Below are positions 50,097-57,923 of a stretch of 64,000 nucleotides of DNA, in pieces (within the stretch, counting starts at the first letter, position 1; every line of letters starts with the position of its first letter). Source of the stretch: Anaerolineae bacterium (GTDB lineage: Bacteria > Chloroflexota > Anaerolineae > Promineifilales > Promineifilaceae). The notes under the pieces were generated by a model, which made no database searches, was not told where the DNA came from, and worked only from the letters and a program-made list of their open reading frames with translations. The translations under genes and the position numbers were made by a program. The DNA lies in contig JAHBVI010000003.1 in the NCBI GenBank assembly GCA_019637635.1, positions 1 to 64,000 on the forward strand. Direction: 5' to 3'.

Positions 50097-51617
50097 CTAT
50101 TGCCCCGGCCCAAACGTTACCCTGGGCGTCTCATTGCCAATCACCACCTGGTCGCCGGCGGAAAGGCCGCTGGTGATCTGGGTATATTGGCCGTCGCGCA
50201 GGCCGATGGTGACGAGGACCTGGGTGGTGGTATCGCCGTTGACGCGGTTGACGGTATAAGCGCCAGTGGCGCGGTTCACCTGAATGGCGCGATTGGGCAC
50301 CAGCAAGATGCCTTCGCGCTGGCTGGTGATCATCTGCACGTTGGCCGTCATGCCCACCCGCGCGGGCCGGTCGGTTTCGCCCAGCCGCAAATACACGTCA
50401 TAGGTGACGAGGGAGGCGTTATTAGCGGCGCTGGGGGCAATGTGGGCCACTTCGCCTTCAATCTCTTCATCCGGCCACGTTTCCAGAGTGACAACGGCCG
50501 TTTGCCCCACCTCAATGGCGCCAATGTCAATTTCATCCACCGGCACCACTACTTCCAGACCGCCGGCGTCTATCATTTCCACAACGACGCCGCTGGCGAC
50601 TTCACCGACGTTGGTGTGTACGGCCGTGACCACGCCAGCAAATGGAGCGCGCACCGTCGCCTTAGCCAATGCGTCCTCGGCATCGGCCACGGAAAGACGC
50701 GCCTGCTCCACCTGGGCGACGGCCGTTTGCCAGGCTGCCTCGGTCGGTTCCGCCAGCAAGTCGGCCAGCGTGGCCTGGGCCTGGGCTAACTGGGCTTCAG
50801 CGGCGGCAATTTGCACGGCCGTTGCGCCCCCCGTGTTCCGGCCAAAATCCGCTTCCGCCCCCTCCAGCCGCGCCGAAGCTGCGGCCAGGCTGCCCTGGGC
50901 GGCGCTGGTATCAATCCGGCGCAGGTTGTCTAGCTGCGCCTGGGCATTGGCCAGCGATTCTTCGGCGGCCAGCATGGCCTGGTGGGTTTGCTGGTTGGTG
51001 TTTTCCTGGTTGATTTCGCGGGCGCGATCCAGGTTGGCCTGGGCAGCGGCCACGGCCGCTTCCGCCTGCTGAATTTGCGCCTGGCTGACGCTGTTGGCCG
51101 CGCTCTGGTACTGCGCCGACGCCGCATACACCGAGGCTTCGGAGAGGGACAGCGTGGCCGAGTAGACGGCCATTTGTGCCGGGCTGGGGCCGGCGCGCAG
51201 TTCGTCCAGGCTGGCCTGGGCGCTGGCCACATTGGCCTGCGCAGCGGCCACATCAGCAGCATGGGGTGGTTCGGCCAGCGCGGCCAGGTTGGCCTCTTGC
51301 AGGCGCAGATTTTGTTGGACGGCCGTCAGGTTCAGTGTAAACTGCTCTGTTTCCAACTGCACCAGCGGGTCGCCGGCCTGCACGCCGTCGCCCACCTGCA
51401 CGTAGAGGTCGGTAACGCGCCCCGGCTGGCTGACGGCCAGGGTTGCTGTGCGCGGCGCGGCGACCCGCCCGGTGGCACTGGCGCTGGCGGTCAGGTCGCC
51501 GATGAAGGCGGTGACGATTTCACTGGTTTGGGTCGTACTGGCTGGCTGGCCGGTGCAGGCAGCCAACCAAAGGGCCAGGAACGCCAGAACCGGCCAGAGG
51601 ATTCGTTTTTGTCGCAT
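50097..51617 (-). CDS. MacA/HlyD-type membrane fusion lipoprotein
   Basis: This 506-residue adaptor has a lipoprotein signal (LWLAACTGQP, Cys near residue 21) in place of a membrane helix. The half lipoyl part (VGDGVQAGDPLVQLETEQF), long coiled-coil hairpin, second half (RAPFAGVVTAVHTNVGEVAS) and beta-barrel match the 48377 protein region by region, so the two are paralogues. Different anchors and clearly diverged coils suggest that they form a mixed adaptor ring or serve different states. It is the first gene of the minus-strand efflux unit, with GGGAG before the ATG at 51617. Confidence 0.92.
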   Translation of the reverse strand: MRQKRILWPVLAFLALWLAACTGQPASTTQTSEIVTAFIGDLTASASATGRVAAPRTATLAVSQPGRVTDLYVQVGDGVQAGDPLVQLETEQFTLNLTAVQQNLRLQEANLAALAEPPHAADVAAAQANVASAQASLDELRAGPSPAQMAVYSATLSLSEASVYAASAQYQSAANSVSQAQIQQAEAAVAAAQANLDRAREINQENTNQQTHQAMLAAEESLANAQAQLDNLRRIDTSAAQGSLAAASARLEGAEADFGRNTGGATAVQIAAAEAQLAQAQATLADLLAEPTEAAWQTAVAQVEQARLSVADAEDALAKATVRAPFAGVVTAVHTNVGEVASGVVVEMIDAGGLEVVVPVDEIDIGAIEVGQTAVVTLETWPDEEIEGEVAHIAPSAANNASLVTYDVYLRLGETDRPARVGMTANVQMITSQREGILLVPNRAIQVNRATGAYTVNRVNGDTTTQVLVTIGLRDGQYTQITSGLSAGDQVVIGNETPRVTFGPGQ

Positions 51618-51744
51618 GGTTTTACTCCCTTGAAAACGATCAAAGATTTCGCAGATTTCGCAGAAAGCCGCCGAAATCCATTCGGCGGCTGGGAGGCCCA
51701 AACGCGCTAATATTTCGGTATTAGACCCAGAGAGCCAAGTCGGC

Positions 51745-51812
51745 CTGCGCCGACTGTGGCCAGACCGCGTAGGCGGTCTTCGCCTTATGTAGCCGCGAAT
51801 TTATTCGCCCGG
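51745..51812. repeat. Array of three small palindromes
   Basis: GTCGGCCTGCGCCGAC, AGACCGCGTAGGCGGTCT and GCCGCGAATTTATTCGCCCGGC follow one another within 70 bases. They lie in the 340-base gap between the adaptor unit and the gene at 51958, which otherwise shows no coding signal. Confidence 0.7.
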
Positions 51813-51957
51813 CTGCCATCAGCGCGTTGGCAGGGTTCATAACATCTGATTCTAGGGGGCAAATCTGCAAAATTTGTGCAGAGGGGATGGAGTTTTGAGG
51901 ATACCTGGCGCTACTGGTCAATAAATCTTCTGACAAAATGCTGTAAAATAAGGAGCG

Positions 51958-52191
51958 ATGAAGTTTGAAATTATTGGCGACATCACCGAAATTGAAGTGA
52001 TTGCTACCGGTTCGTCTATTCGTGATTTGGAAAGATTGCGTGATTTTTATGGCGACGGCCGTTGGCGAAAAATGAAAGGTGTGGCGATGATTTTGCTGGA
52101 CAACGGCCGTGTACGCCAGGCAGAATTGCATTGGTATGAAGCACATGGGATCGGCCGTAAAGAGTTCAAGCGAAAACGCTACGTGGATTAA
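51958..52191 (+). CDS. Small protein of unknown function
   Basis: This 77-residue basic protein starts MKFEIIGDITEIEVIATGSS and ends EFKRKRYVD. The centre reads LRDFYGDGRWRKMKGVAMI and ELHWYEAHGIGRKEFKRK. AAGGAG lies two bases before the ATG. I do not recognise a named domain. The pattern of a short beta start followed by a basic, aromatic tail recalls small polymorphic accessory proteins paired with another small gene, and such a gene follows five bases later. A toxin-antitoxin-like pair is possible but unproven. Confidence 0.75.
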   Translation: MKFEIIGDITEIEVIATGSSIRDLERLRDFYGDGRWRKMKGVAMILLDNGRVRQAELHWYEAHGIGRKEFKRKRYVD

Positions 52192-52196
52192 CGCTT

Positions 52197-52439
52197 ATGA
52201 ATGAGATTATCCCCCAATATGCCATTTGTATTGCGAATAACGGTTATCCCGCTTCGTTGGAATTGCACAAAGTATATCGCCTGATCCCAGATGAGGCAGC
52301 CGCGCTGGATGGTGATGTGCGTGTCATTGATGAAAGTGGCGAAGATTATCTCTACCCGGCTGATTATTTTGTATTCATCACTGTCCCTAAAGAAAAAGCA
52401 CAACTATTGTGGGAATCATTTGTGCCTTATTCCGCCTGA
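52197..52439 (+). CDS. Small conserved protein, YPADYF motif
   Basis: This 80-residue acidic protein begins MNEIIPQYAICIANNGYPAS and contains LHKVYRLIPDEAA and RVIDESGEDYLYPADYFVFI. The stretch VIDESGEDYLYPADYF is one I recognise from many small hypothetical proteins across bacteria, with no known function. It follows the 51958 gene after five bases and should share its transcript. Confidence 0.82.
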   Translation: MNEIIPQYAICIANNGYPASLELHKVYRLIPDEAAALDGDVRVIDESGEDYLYPADYFVFITVPKEKAQLLWESFVPYSA

Positions 52440-52448
52440 CCTGCTAGA

Positions 52449-52481
52449 AGATTGGTTCAATCTGCCAGATTGAACCAATCT
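52449..52481. repeat. 33-bp hairpin, family B copy 2
   Basis: AGATTGGTTCAATCT, GCC loop, AGATTGAACCAATCT: a perfect 15-bp stem. It lies between the convergent 52197 and 52485 genes and may end both transcripts. Confidence 0.9.
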
Positions 52482-52484
52482 GGA

Positions 52485-53648
52485 TTAGTAACCCTGTTCT
52501 TCTGTTTCCTGCAATCGCCGCCAGACGCGCCGGTAGTGACGGCCGTCCATCAATTCCAGGCTGTTCTCGTCCGGGTCGCGGAAATAAATGGAGTGGGTGC
52601 CTACTGACCAATCCTGTTCATGCTCAATGGCCACGCCATGTTCGCGCAGCCGTTCACGCCAGGCATCCATCTGCTCCGGCGGAATGGAGAGGCTCACGTG
52701 CCCCCGCCCGCGCGCGCCATGCCCCGGAATAGGGCTGATGCGCTGCTCCAATTTGTTGATGTCAAACAAAATAAGCGTGGAGTTTTGGCCGGTTTGCAGG
52801 AAGATGGCATCTTCAAACTCGTTGGCAACAGGCAATCCCAATACCTGCGTATAAAACTGCCGGGCGCGGGGGATGTCGCTCACATACAGCACCGCTTCGG
52901 CCACACGCAAAATCTGGGTTTCGCCCCGTTTCGCCAGTTGCGCTTCCTGGGCAATACGTACTCCATTGCTGGTACCCAGCCGGTTAGCGCCGGCGGCAAT
53001 CATGCGCCGGGCGTCGTCATAGGAGCGCACGCCGCCGGATGCTTTGACCCCCATTTGTTGGCCGACGGTGTGGCGCATCAAGGCCACGTCTTCCACCGTC
53101 GCCCCGCCGCCGCTAAAGCCGGTGGAGGTTTTGACAAAATCGGCGCCCACCTCTCTCGCAATCTGGCAGACGCGCACTTTTTCGGCGTTGGTCAGATAGC
53201 TGGTTTCGATGATGATTTTGCAGAGGGCGTGGCGGCGATGGGCGGTTTCGGTCACGGCCGTGATCTGCGCTCGCGTAAAACCATCATCCCCCCCTTTTAC
53301 CGCGCCAATGTTGATGACCATATCAATCTCTGTAGCCCCACCGTCAATCGCCTGCTCTGTCTCCGTCACTTTGGCGGCGGTGGTGGACGCGCCCAGCGGA
53401 AAGCCAACAACGGCACATACTTTCACATCCGAGCCGACCAATTGGGCGGCAGCAAAACGGACATGGGTGGGGTTGACGCAGACGGAAGCAAAGTGATACT
53501 GGCGCGCTTCTTGACATAACTGCTCAATCATCGCTTCGGTGGCGTCCGGTTTGAGCAGGGTATGGTCAATCAGCCCGGCGATGCGCGGTGGGTCGGCGTC
53601 AATCAAGGGCAAAAGTTCAACAATAGGGGTGGAGGCCAGTTCGTTCAT
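52485..53648 (-). CDS. deoC: Deoxyribose-phosphate aldolase fused to a VOC (glyoxalase-like) domain
   Basis: This is a 387-residue, two-domain protein. Residues 1-240 are DeoC, which splits 2-deoxyribose 5-phosphate to acetaldehyde and glyceraldehyde 3-phosphate. The Schiff-base Lys173 is in [10 protein letters not shown], Lys202 in VKASGGVRS and Asp109 in EIDMVINIG. Residues 246-375 form a VOC domain ([20 protein letters not shown], then [17 protein letters not shown] and [15 protein letters not shown]), with metal-ligand-like His and Glu. Free-standing DeoC is about 220-260 residues, so the extension is unusual. The join is in one uninterrupted frame. The VOC part may remove a reactive aldehyde or dicarbonyl made from the aldolase products; that is speculation. 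Confidence 0.9.
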   Translation of the reverse strand: MNELASTPIVELLPLIDADPPRIAGLIDHTLLKPDATEAMIEQLCQEARQYHFASVCVNPTHVRFAAAQLVGSDVKVCAVVGFPLGASTTAAKVTETEQAIDGGATEIDMVINIGAVKGGDDGFTRAQITAVTETAHRRHALCKIIIETSYLTNAEKVRVCQIAREVGADFVKTSTGFSGGGATVEDVALMRHTVGQQMGVKASGGVRSYDDARRMIAAGANRLGTSNGVRIAQEAQLAKRGETQILRVAEAVLYVSDIPRARQFYTQVLGLPVANEFEDAIFLQTGQNSTLILFDINKLEQRISPIPGHGARGRGHVSLSIPPEQMDAWRERLREHGVAIEHEQDWSVGTHSIYFRDPDENSLELMDGRHYRRVWRRLQETEEQGY

Positions 53649-53680
53649 GGCCTGAGTGTAACAATTTTGGGGCGAAGCCG

Positions 53681-53749
53681 GTAGTGCCAGGCAAGGGGCA
53701 GCACCGATCTGGTCAGCCGGGTTGGTTTTGCCCCTTGCCTGGCACGGCT
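53681..53749. repeat. 69-bp hairpin, family A copy 3
   Basis: GTAGTGCCAGGCAAGGGGCA pairs with TGCCCCTTGCCTGGCAC. Base changes relative to copy 1 are compensated in both arms, so the stem is kept. It overlaps the stop of the CcdA gene. Confidence 0.9.
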
Positions 53750-54413
53750 ACAGGTTGGGCGCCACATCCACCGCCAGCCCAAAGACGCCAATGGCGATCA
53801 GCAGCACCCCCGAAATGCGGGTGAGCAACTGGTAATTCTGCCCCGTCCAACGGGTGAAGCGGCGCTGCACGGGCAGGGCGACAAAGGGCAATGCCACCAG
53901 CGGCCAACCAAAACCGATACCAAAGGCGATGAAATAGGCCAGGCTGTTGGCCAGGTTGGTAAAGCTGCCCGCCCCCAACAGAAAGGCGCTGACGACCAAT
54001 GGCCCGGCGCAGGGCAGGGTCATCGGCCCTAGCAGCAGGCCGTAAACGTAGGCGGCGGCGAAGGGGTGGCGCAGGACGGGGGTTTGTACGGCCGTGAAGC
54101 GGGCAAAGGGGTTACGGCCACTGAGCATCAACAGCCCCATGCCAATCACCACAGCATAAATGATGGGCAGCAGCCAGGGCAAAATCGCCCCAAATGACTG
54201 CCGGAATAGATACAGTACCAGCCCCACCAGCAGCATCAGGCTCAACACCCCCGCCAGCACAAAAAAACCAAGCCATTTGGCAGCGTAGGCAGTGCGCGCA
54301 TTGGCCGCGTTCCCGGCCAAAAAAGCGATCAGGCCAGGATACAGCGGCAGCACACAGACATTAGTGAGAATGGCAGCGTTGCCGAGGAGGAAGGCTTCGA
54401 GTAACTGATTCAT
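53748..54413 (-). CDS. CcdA-like thiol-disulfide membrane transporter
   Basis: This 221-residue protein has six hydrophobic helices and the paired redox cysteines of CcdA/DsbD-beta, in LTNVCVLPLYPGL (Cys20) and MTLPCAGPLV (Cys135). It passes electrons from cytoplasmic thioredoxin to proteins outside the membrane. The TlpA-like lipoprotein encoded directly upstream on the same strand is the obvious acceptor. The frame extends to 54470 but those residues are translated hairpin. The ATG at 54413 matches the family start. Confidence 0.88.
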   Translation of the reverse strand: MNQLLEAFLLGNAAILTNVCVLPLYPGLIAFLAGNAANARTAYAAKWLGFFVLAGVLSLMLLVGLVLYLFRQSFGAILPWLLPIIYAVVIGMGLLMLSGRNPFARFTAVQTPVLRHPFAAAYVYGLLLGPMTLPCAGPLVVSAFLLGAGSFTNLANSLAYFIAFGIGFGWPLVALPFVALPVQRRFTRWTGQNYQLLTRISGVLLIAIGVFGLAVDVAPNL

Positions 54414-54414
54414 A

Positions 54415-54484
54415 GGTAATCGGTGAACGGTAATCGGTAATCGGTATTGAGCAGTCCGTTTACCGATCACCGATTACCGATTAC
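54415..54484. repeat. Tandem-unit hairpin, GGTAATCGG units
   Basis: GGTAATCGGTGAACGGTAAT and further units pair with ACCGATCACCGATTACCGAT-type units. It fills the gap between the TlpA-like gene and ccdA. The unit is the same as at 18600 and 63772. Confidence 0.88.
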
Positions 54485-54488
54485 TTTT

Positions 54489-55265
54489 TTAGCCGCCCGC
54501 TTCCTGCAATTGGCTGATGATGGCGTCGGGGGATTTGATGCCGGTAGCCAGGTCGGTATAGCTGCCGTCCGGGCGGATAACAAAGTGGGGCGTGGCTGGT
54601 GGATTGACGATAGTTGTGCCAAAGATAGCTGCTAACTCTTGCAGCAGTTCCGGCGAAGCGATGGCGAACGTCCAGTCAAAGCCGGTTTGCTCGGTGTAGT
54701 CGGCCAGGGCGGCATCACTGATGTTGGTTTCCACGCTCAGAGCCACAAAGACCACATCTTCTCCGGCCATCTGGCTGCGGGCGGTGGCCACGTTGCCTAA
54801 CAGGCGACGGCAGTTGGAACACCAGGTGGCCATCGTTTCCACGAACACCGTCTTCCCGGCAAAGTCGGCCAGGGTAAAGGCCTGGCCTGTGCGCACGTCG
54901 GTGAGGGCGATGGTTTGCCAGGTTGGTTTGGGCATCATCGTATCTTCGGCCATATCCTCTTCCATCATCGCCTCGCCTTCTTTCTCCTCCATCATGGTGT
55001 CTTCGGACATGGCGGCATCGTCTTCTTTGTCTTCCATCATGGCATCATCGGACATAGTCTCTTCGCCTTCTTCCATCATGGCGTCGTCGTGTGGGTCGGC
55101 CATTTCACCGGCCATGGCGTCATCTTTTTCTTCCATGACGGTTTCGGCGGTGGTGGAGGAGGTCACGGCCGTGTCTGGTTCCGCCCCGCCTGCTGCATTA
55201 CACGCCGCCATCAGCAGCGCCAGCAGCAACAAAATTCCCAAATACATCATCTTTTTCATCATCAT
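54489..55265 (-). CDS. TlpA-like thioredoxin lipoprotein with Met/acid-rich linker
   Basis: This 258-residue exported lipoprotein has its lipobox at LLMAACNAAG (Cys22). A linker at about residues 35-115 consists largely of Met, Glu, Asp and Ala, with repeated MMEEKE/DDAMMEE patterns. A thioredoxin-fold domain follows, with the active site MATWCSNCRRLL (Cys149 and Cys152) and the cis-Pro region NPPATPHFVIRP. It should receive electrons from CcdA encoded just downstream and reduce disulfides or haem-protein thiols outside. The linker holds about 16 Met among many acids and could bind copper or calcium. The start lies among three consecutive ATGs behind GAGGAGACA. Confidence 0.9.
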   Translation of the reverse strand: MMMKKMMYLGILLLLALLMAACNAAGGAEPDTAVTSSTTAETVMEEKDDAMAGEMADPHDDAMMEEGEETMSDDAMMEDKEDDAAMSEDTMMEEKEGEAMMEEDMAEDTMMPKPTWQTIALTDVRTGQAFTLADFAGKTVFVETMATWCSNCRRLLGNVATARSQMAGEDVVFVALSVETNISDAALADYTEQTGFDWTFAIASPELLQELAAIFGTTIVNPPATPHFVIRPDGSYTDLATGIKSPDAIISQLQEAGG

Positions 55266-55285
55266 TGTCTCCTCTGTTTGCGTTT

Positions 55286-55340
55286 GTAGCAGGCGATTTA
55301 TCGCCCTTCTGTCACAAGCAGGCGATAAATCGCCCACTAC
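55286..55340. repeat. GTAGCAGGCGAT-type hairpin
   Basis: GTAGCAGGCGATTTATCGCC and GGCGATAAATCGCCCACTAC are followed by GAACGA. It is a relative of 33409-33455 and lies upstream of the TlpA-like gene. Confidence 0.82.
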
Positions 55341-55408
55341 GAACGAGGGTAGTGTACACAAATTAAGGCGATGTTCTAAAAGAATTAAGAGTTTGTTACA
55401 AAGGGGAC

Positions 55409-55480
55409 GTGAACCACGTAATCCGTGATGCGTCATCCGTAATCCGAAAACGGATTACGGTTCACGGATTACGGGTTACG
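55409..55480. repeat. Tandem-unit hairpin, CGTAATCC units
   Basis: Left units CGTAATCCGTGATGCGTCAT and right units CGGATTACGGTTCACGGATT face each other. The right arm supplies the stop codon of rimO and borders its last codons. Confidence 0.85.
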
Positions 55481-56843
55481 GAATACCGATTACGGGAATA
55501 GGGGAAAGCACATCTACCTGCCCGGTCAGGTCGTAGGCCAGCGCTCCGTCAATGCGGATGGGAACGAGTTCACCCAGGGGCAATTCGCCGGGAATGAAAA
55601 CCAGACCGTCTATTTCCGGGGCGTCGCGGTAGGTACGGCCGACACTGACATCATCGCCATACCCTTCAACCAGCACCGGCAGCACCCGCCCCACCTGTGC
55701 CTGGTTACGCGCCAGAGAGATGGACTGCTGCAACTCCATCAGTTCGTTGTGGCGGGCTTCTTTCACTTCTTCAGGTACCTGCCAGGAAACGGTGGCGGAG
55801 GGGGTGGAGGCTTCGTAGGAGTAGGTGAAAACGCCCACGCGGTCAAATTGCAGGTCGCGCGCGAATTGTTTCAGACCGTCAAACTCCTCGTCTGTTTCGC
55901 CGGGATAGCCGACAATGAAGGTGGTGCGGATGGCGATGTCCGGCATGGCCGCCCGCAGCTTTTCTACCGTCTGGTAGACCCATTCGATGTTGGCCGGGCG
56001 GCGCATCCGTTTCAGCGTTTCGCGGTGGCCGTGTTGCAGGGGGATATCCAGGTAATGGGTCATTTGCGGCAGGGAGGCCATGGTTTCAATCAGTTCATCG
56101 GTGACGTAGCCGGGGTAGGCGTACATCAGGCGCAGCCAGGGGATGTCGGGGGCGGCCTGGGCGATCTGGCGCAGCAGGTGGCTGGCGCCGTTTTTCAGGC
56201 CAATGTCATGGCCGTAGTCGGTGCTGTCCTGGGCGATGAGGATGAGTTCCTGCACCCCGGCTTCTTGCAGGGTGACGGCTTCGGCCAGGATGGAGGCCAG
56301 GGGTCGGCTGACGTGGGTGCCTTTAATTTGGGGGATGGCGCAGAAGGCACACGGCCGTCGGCAACCATCGGCAATTTTGAGATAGGCGCTGGCCCCTTGC
56401 ACGGCCGTGCGCAAGACCCCTTGTTCGTCCAGCCCCACCGTTTGCGCTTCATCCGGCAGGTGGTAGAGCGGCTGCGGCCGTTTACGGCGGCGCAGCTCCT
56501 GGATGAAGGGCACAATGTCCATCCAGCGGCGGGTACCGATGACGCCATCAATGCCGGGCACCCATTCGACCACTTCACGGCCGTAACGCTGCGCCATGCA
56601 GCCCGCGGCAATGAGTACCTGGTTTTTCTGTTTAAGCGCCGCCAACTCTTGCAAGGCGGCGATAGATTCCTGCCGGGCGCTTTCAATAAAACCACAGGTA
56701 TTAACAATGAGAACCGACGCATCATCGGGATCGGCCGTGCCGCCAAACCCGGCCCGTTGCAGCAGCGCCGCCATGCTTTCTGAATCCACCGTATTTTTGC
56801 TGCACCCGAGGCTGAGCAGATAGAAGTTTTTGTTTTTGGTCAT
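55476..56843 (-). CDS. rimO: Ribosomal protein S12 methylthiotransferase RimO
   Basis: This 455-residue radical SAM enzyme adds a methylthio group to an Asp of ribosomal protein S12. The N-terminal UPF0004 domain has cluster cysteines Cys14, Cys50 and Cys82 (SLGCSKNTVDSE, NTCGFIESA, AGCMAQRY). The radical SAM motif is CRRPCAFC at 161-168, and a TRAM domain is C-terminal. The start SLGCSKNTVDSE identifies RimO rather than MiaB. The last residues (IPVIGIP) come from the flanking hairpin. It is followed upstream on the strand by the RodZ-like gene after another hairpin. Confidence 0.95.
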   Translation of the reverse strand: MTKNKNFYLLSLGCSKNTVDSESMAALLQRAGFGGTADPDDASVLIVNTCGFIESARQESIAALQELAALKQKNQVLIAAGCMAQRYGREVVEWVPGIDGVIGTRRWMDIVPFIQELRRRKRPQPLYHLPDEAQTVGLDEQGVLRTAVQGASAYLKIADGCRRPCAFCAIPQIKGTHVSRPLASILAEAVTLQEAGVQELILIAQDSTDYGHDIGLKNGASHLLRQIAQAAPDIPWLRLMYAYPGYVTDELIETMASLPQMTHYLDIPLQHGHRETLKRMRRPANIEWVYQTVEKLRAAMPDIAIRTTFIVGYPGETDEEFDGLKQFARDLQFDRVGVFTYSYEASTPSATVSWQVPEEVKEARHNELMELQQSISLARNQAQVGRVLPVLVEGYGDDVSVGRTYRDAPEIDGLVFIPGELPLGELVPIRIDGALAYDLTGQVDVLSPIPVIGIP

Positions 56844-56851
56844 GGGTGAGA

Positions 56852-56918
56852 GGGTAATTGAGTAATTGCGTAATTGGGTAAGCGGGTAATTACGCAGTTA
56901 CCCAGTTACCCAATTACC
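56852..56918. repeat. Tandem-unit hairpin, GGGTAATT units
   Basis: GGGTAATTGAGTAATTGCGT and further units pair with TACGCAGTTACCCAGTTACC-like units, between rimO and the RodZ-like gene. Confidence 0.85.
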
Positions 56919-56923
56919 TTCGT

Positions 56924-57862
56924 TTATTGCGTCGTCGTCCACACTTCTTCTTTATACTCGCCGCGCTGGCCCATGAAGCCTAGTTCGGTGCCGTTGATGG
57001 TGACGAAGACGCCGGCGGCATTGCCCGTCAGCACTTTGGCCTCGTCGTTGGCCTGCCATTCATACTTGGGGTCGGTGGGGCGGGCGATGCCGCTAAAAAC
57101 CACCTGCCCATCAATGGTCACTTCCATCCAGGTGCGTTCAGAAATGAGCAGTTCCAGCAAGATGGTATCCATCGTGGCGGGAAGGGGGGGGCGGGTGGGC
57201 AGCGGCGTGGGCAGTGTGGTAGAAACGCCGCTGCTGCCGCCAGTGATGAAGTCATTACGCCCGGTGGGGTTAATCAATTCGTCAGGAGCGAAGTCCGGGG
57301 TTTCGGTGGCTTCAGGGGTGGGCGTGGTCTGGTTGAGTAAATTTTGCACCGCGCCTTGAATGTCTTCAGTCAGCCGTTCTGTACCGTCGCCGTTGCCGGT
57401 GAGCAAGGGGATAAACCGCTGCCCGGCCAGGTAGATGAGGCCAATAAGGGCCGCAATAATTACCAGGCGCAAAATGGTCTCGGAACGGGGGCCACCGGCA
57501 CGGCGGCTGAAACCGGCGTCCACTTCCATGTTGACCGGCTCAAAAAATGGCTGGTCGGCCGGCGGCTCTTTTAAGGCCGGGGCGATGGGCTGCTGGTTAC
57601 TGAAGGTTTCGGTTTTTTTCTTGGGGCGTTTGCCCTGACCATATTCGTAACGGTCGAGCAGCGGTTGGGGGTCTAGCCCTAAAAAGCGGGAATAGTTGCG
57701 CAAAAAACCGCGTACATGAACGGGGGTGGGGAGACGGTCGTAGTCGCCATTTTCCAACGCTTCCAGGTAACGGCTACTGATGCGGGTTTCCGCCTGGACT
57801 TCTTGCAGCGTCAGCCCTTTGGTTTCACGGGCTTCACGCAAAATATGACCCAGTTCGTCCAT
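56924..57862 (-). CDS. RodZ-like HTH membrane protein
   Basis: This 312-residue protein has an N-terminal Xre-type helix-turn-helix (about 1-70, MDELGHILREARETKGLTLQ and SSRYLEALENGDYDRLP), a basic linker, one membrane helix (about 130-152) and a Pro/Thr-rich spacer. The C-terminal DUF4115 beta domain contains ERTWMEVTIDGQVVFSG. This is the RodZ/HTH_25 layout that links MreB-type cytoskeleton to the wall in rod-shaped cells. No mre gene is in the window. The ATG at 57862 starts the conserved helix; the longer frame adds only five or six unrelated residues. Confidence 0.88.
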   Translation of the reverse strand: MDELGHILREARETKGLTLQEVQAETRISSRYLEALENGDYDRLPTPVHVRGFLRNYSRFLGLDPQPLLDRYEYGQGKRPKKKTETFSNQQPIAPALKEPPADQPFFEPVNMEVDAGFSRRAGGPRSETILRLVIIAALIGLIYLAGQRFIPLLTGNGDGTERLTEDIQGAVQNLLNQTTPTPEATETPDFAPDELINPTGRNDFITGGSSGVSTTLPTPLPTRPPLPATMDTILLELLISERTWMEVTIDGQVVFSGIARPTDPKYEWQANDEAKVLTGNAAGVFVTINGTELGFMGQRGEYKEEVWTTTQ

Positions 57863-57923
57863 ATCAGTTAAAAAGCGGGGCAAACCCTCACCCCGCTTTC
57901 CGTTTTTCAGGTGTATTGGATGA

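Noticed and set aside
51721..52146. 141-codon minus-strand frame over the gene at 51958
   Set aside because: The plus-strand gene has a strong ribosome site and sits in a coherent pair; the antisense frame has neither homology nor a start signal.
52620..53519. 299-codon open frame opposite the DeoC-VOC gene
   Set aside because: Shadow frame from high GC; no recognisable domain, while the other strand has complete DeoC and VOC motifs.
54721..55428. Ser-rich plus-strand open frame opposite the TlpA-like gene
   Set aside because: It is the complement of the Met/Glu/Asp-rich linker; serine richness follows from that.
55749..56783. Long open frame (344 codons) on the plus strand opposite rimO
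   Set aside because: It is a shadow of the minus-strand gene. The rimO frame has all conserved cysteines, and the opposite frame shows low-complexity Gly/Val-rich sequence without homology.
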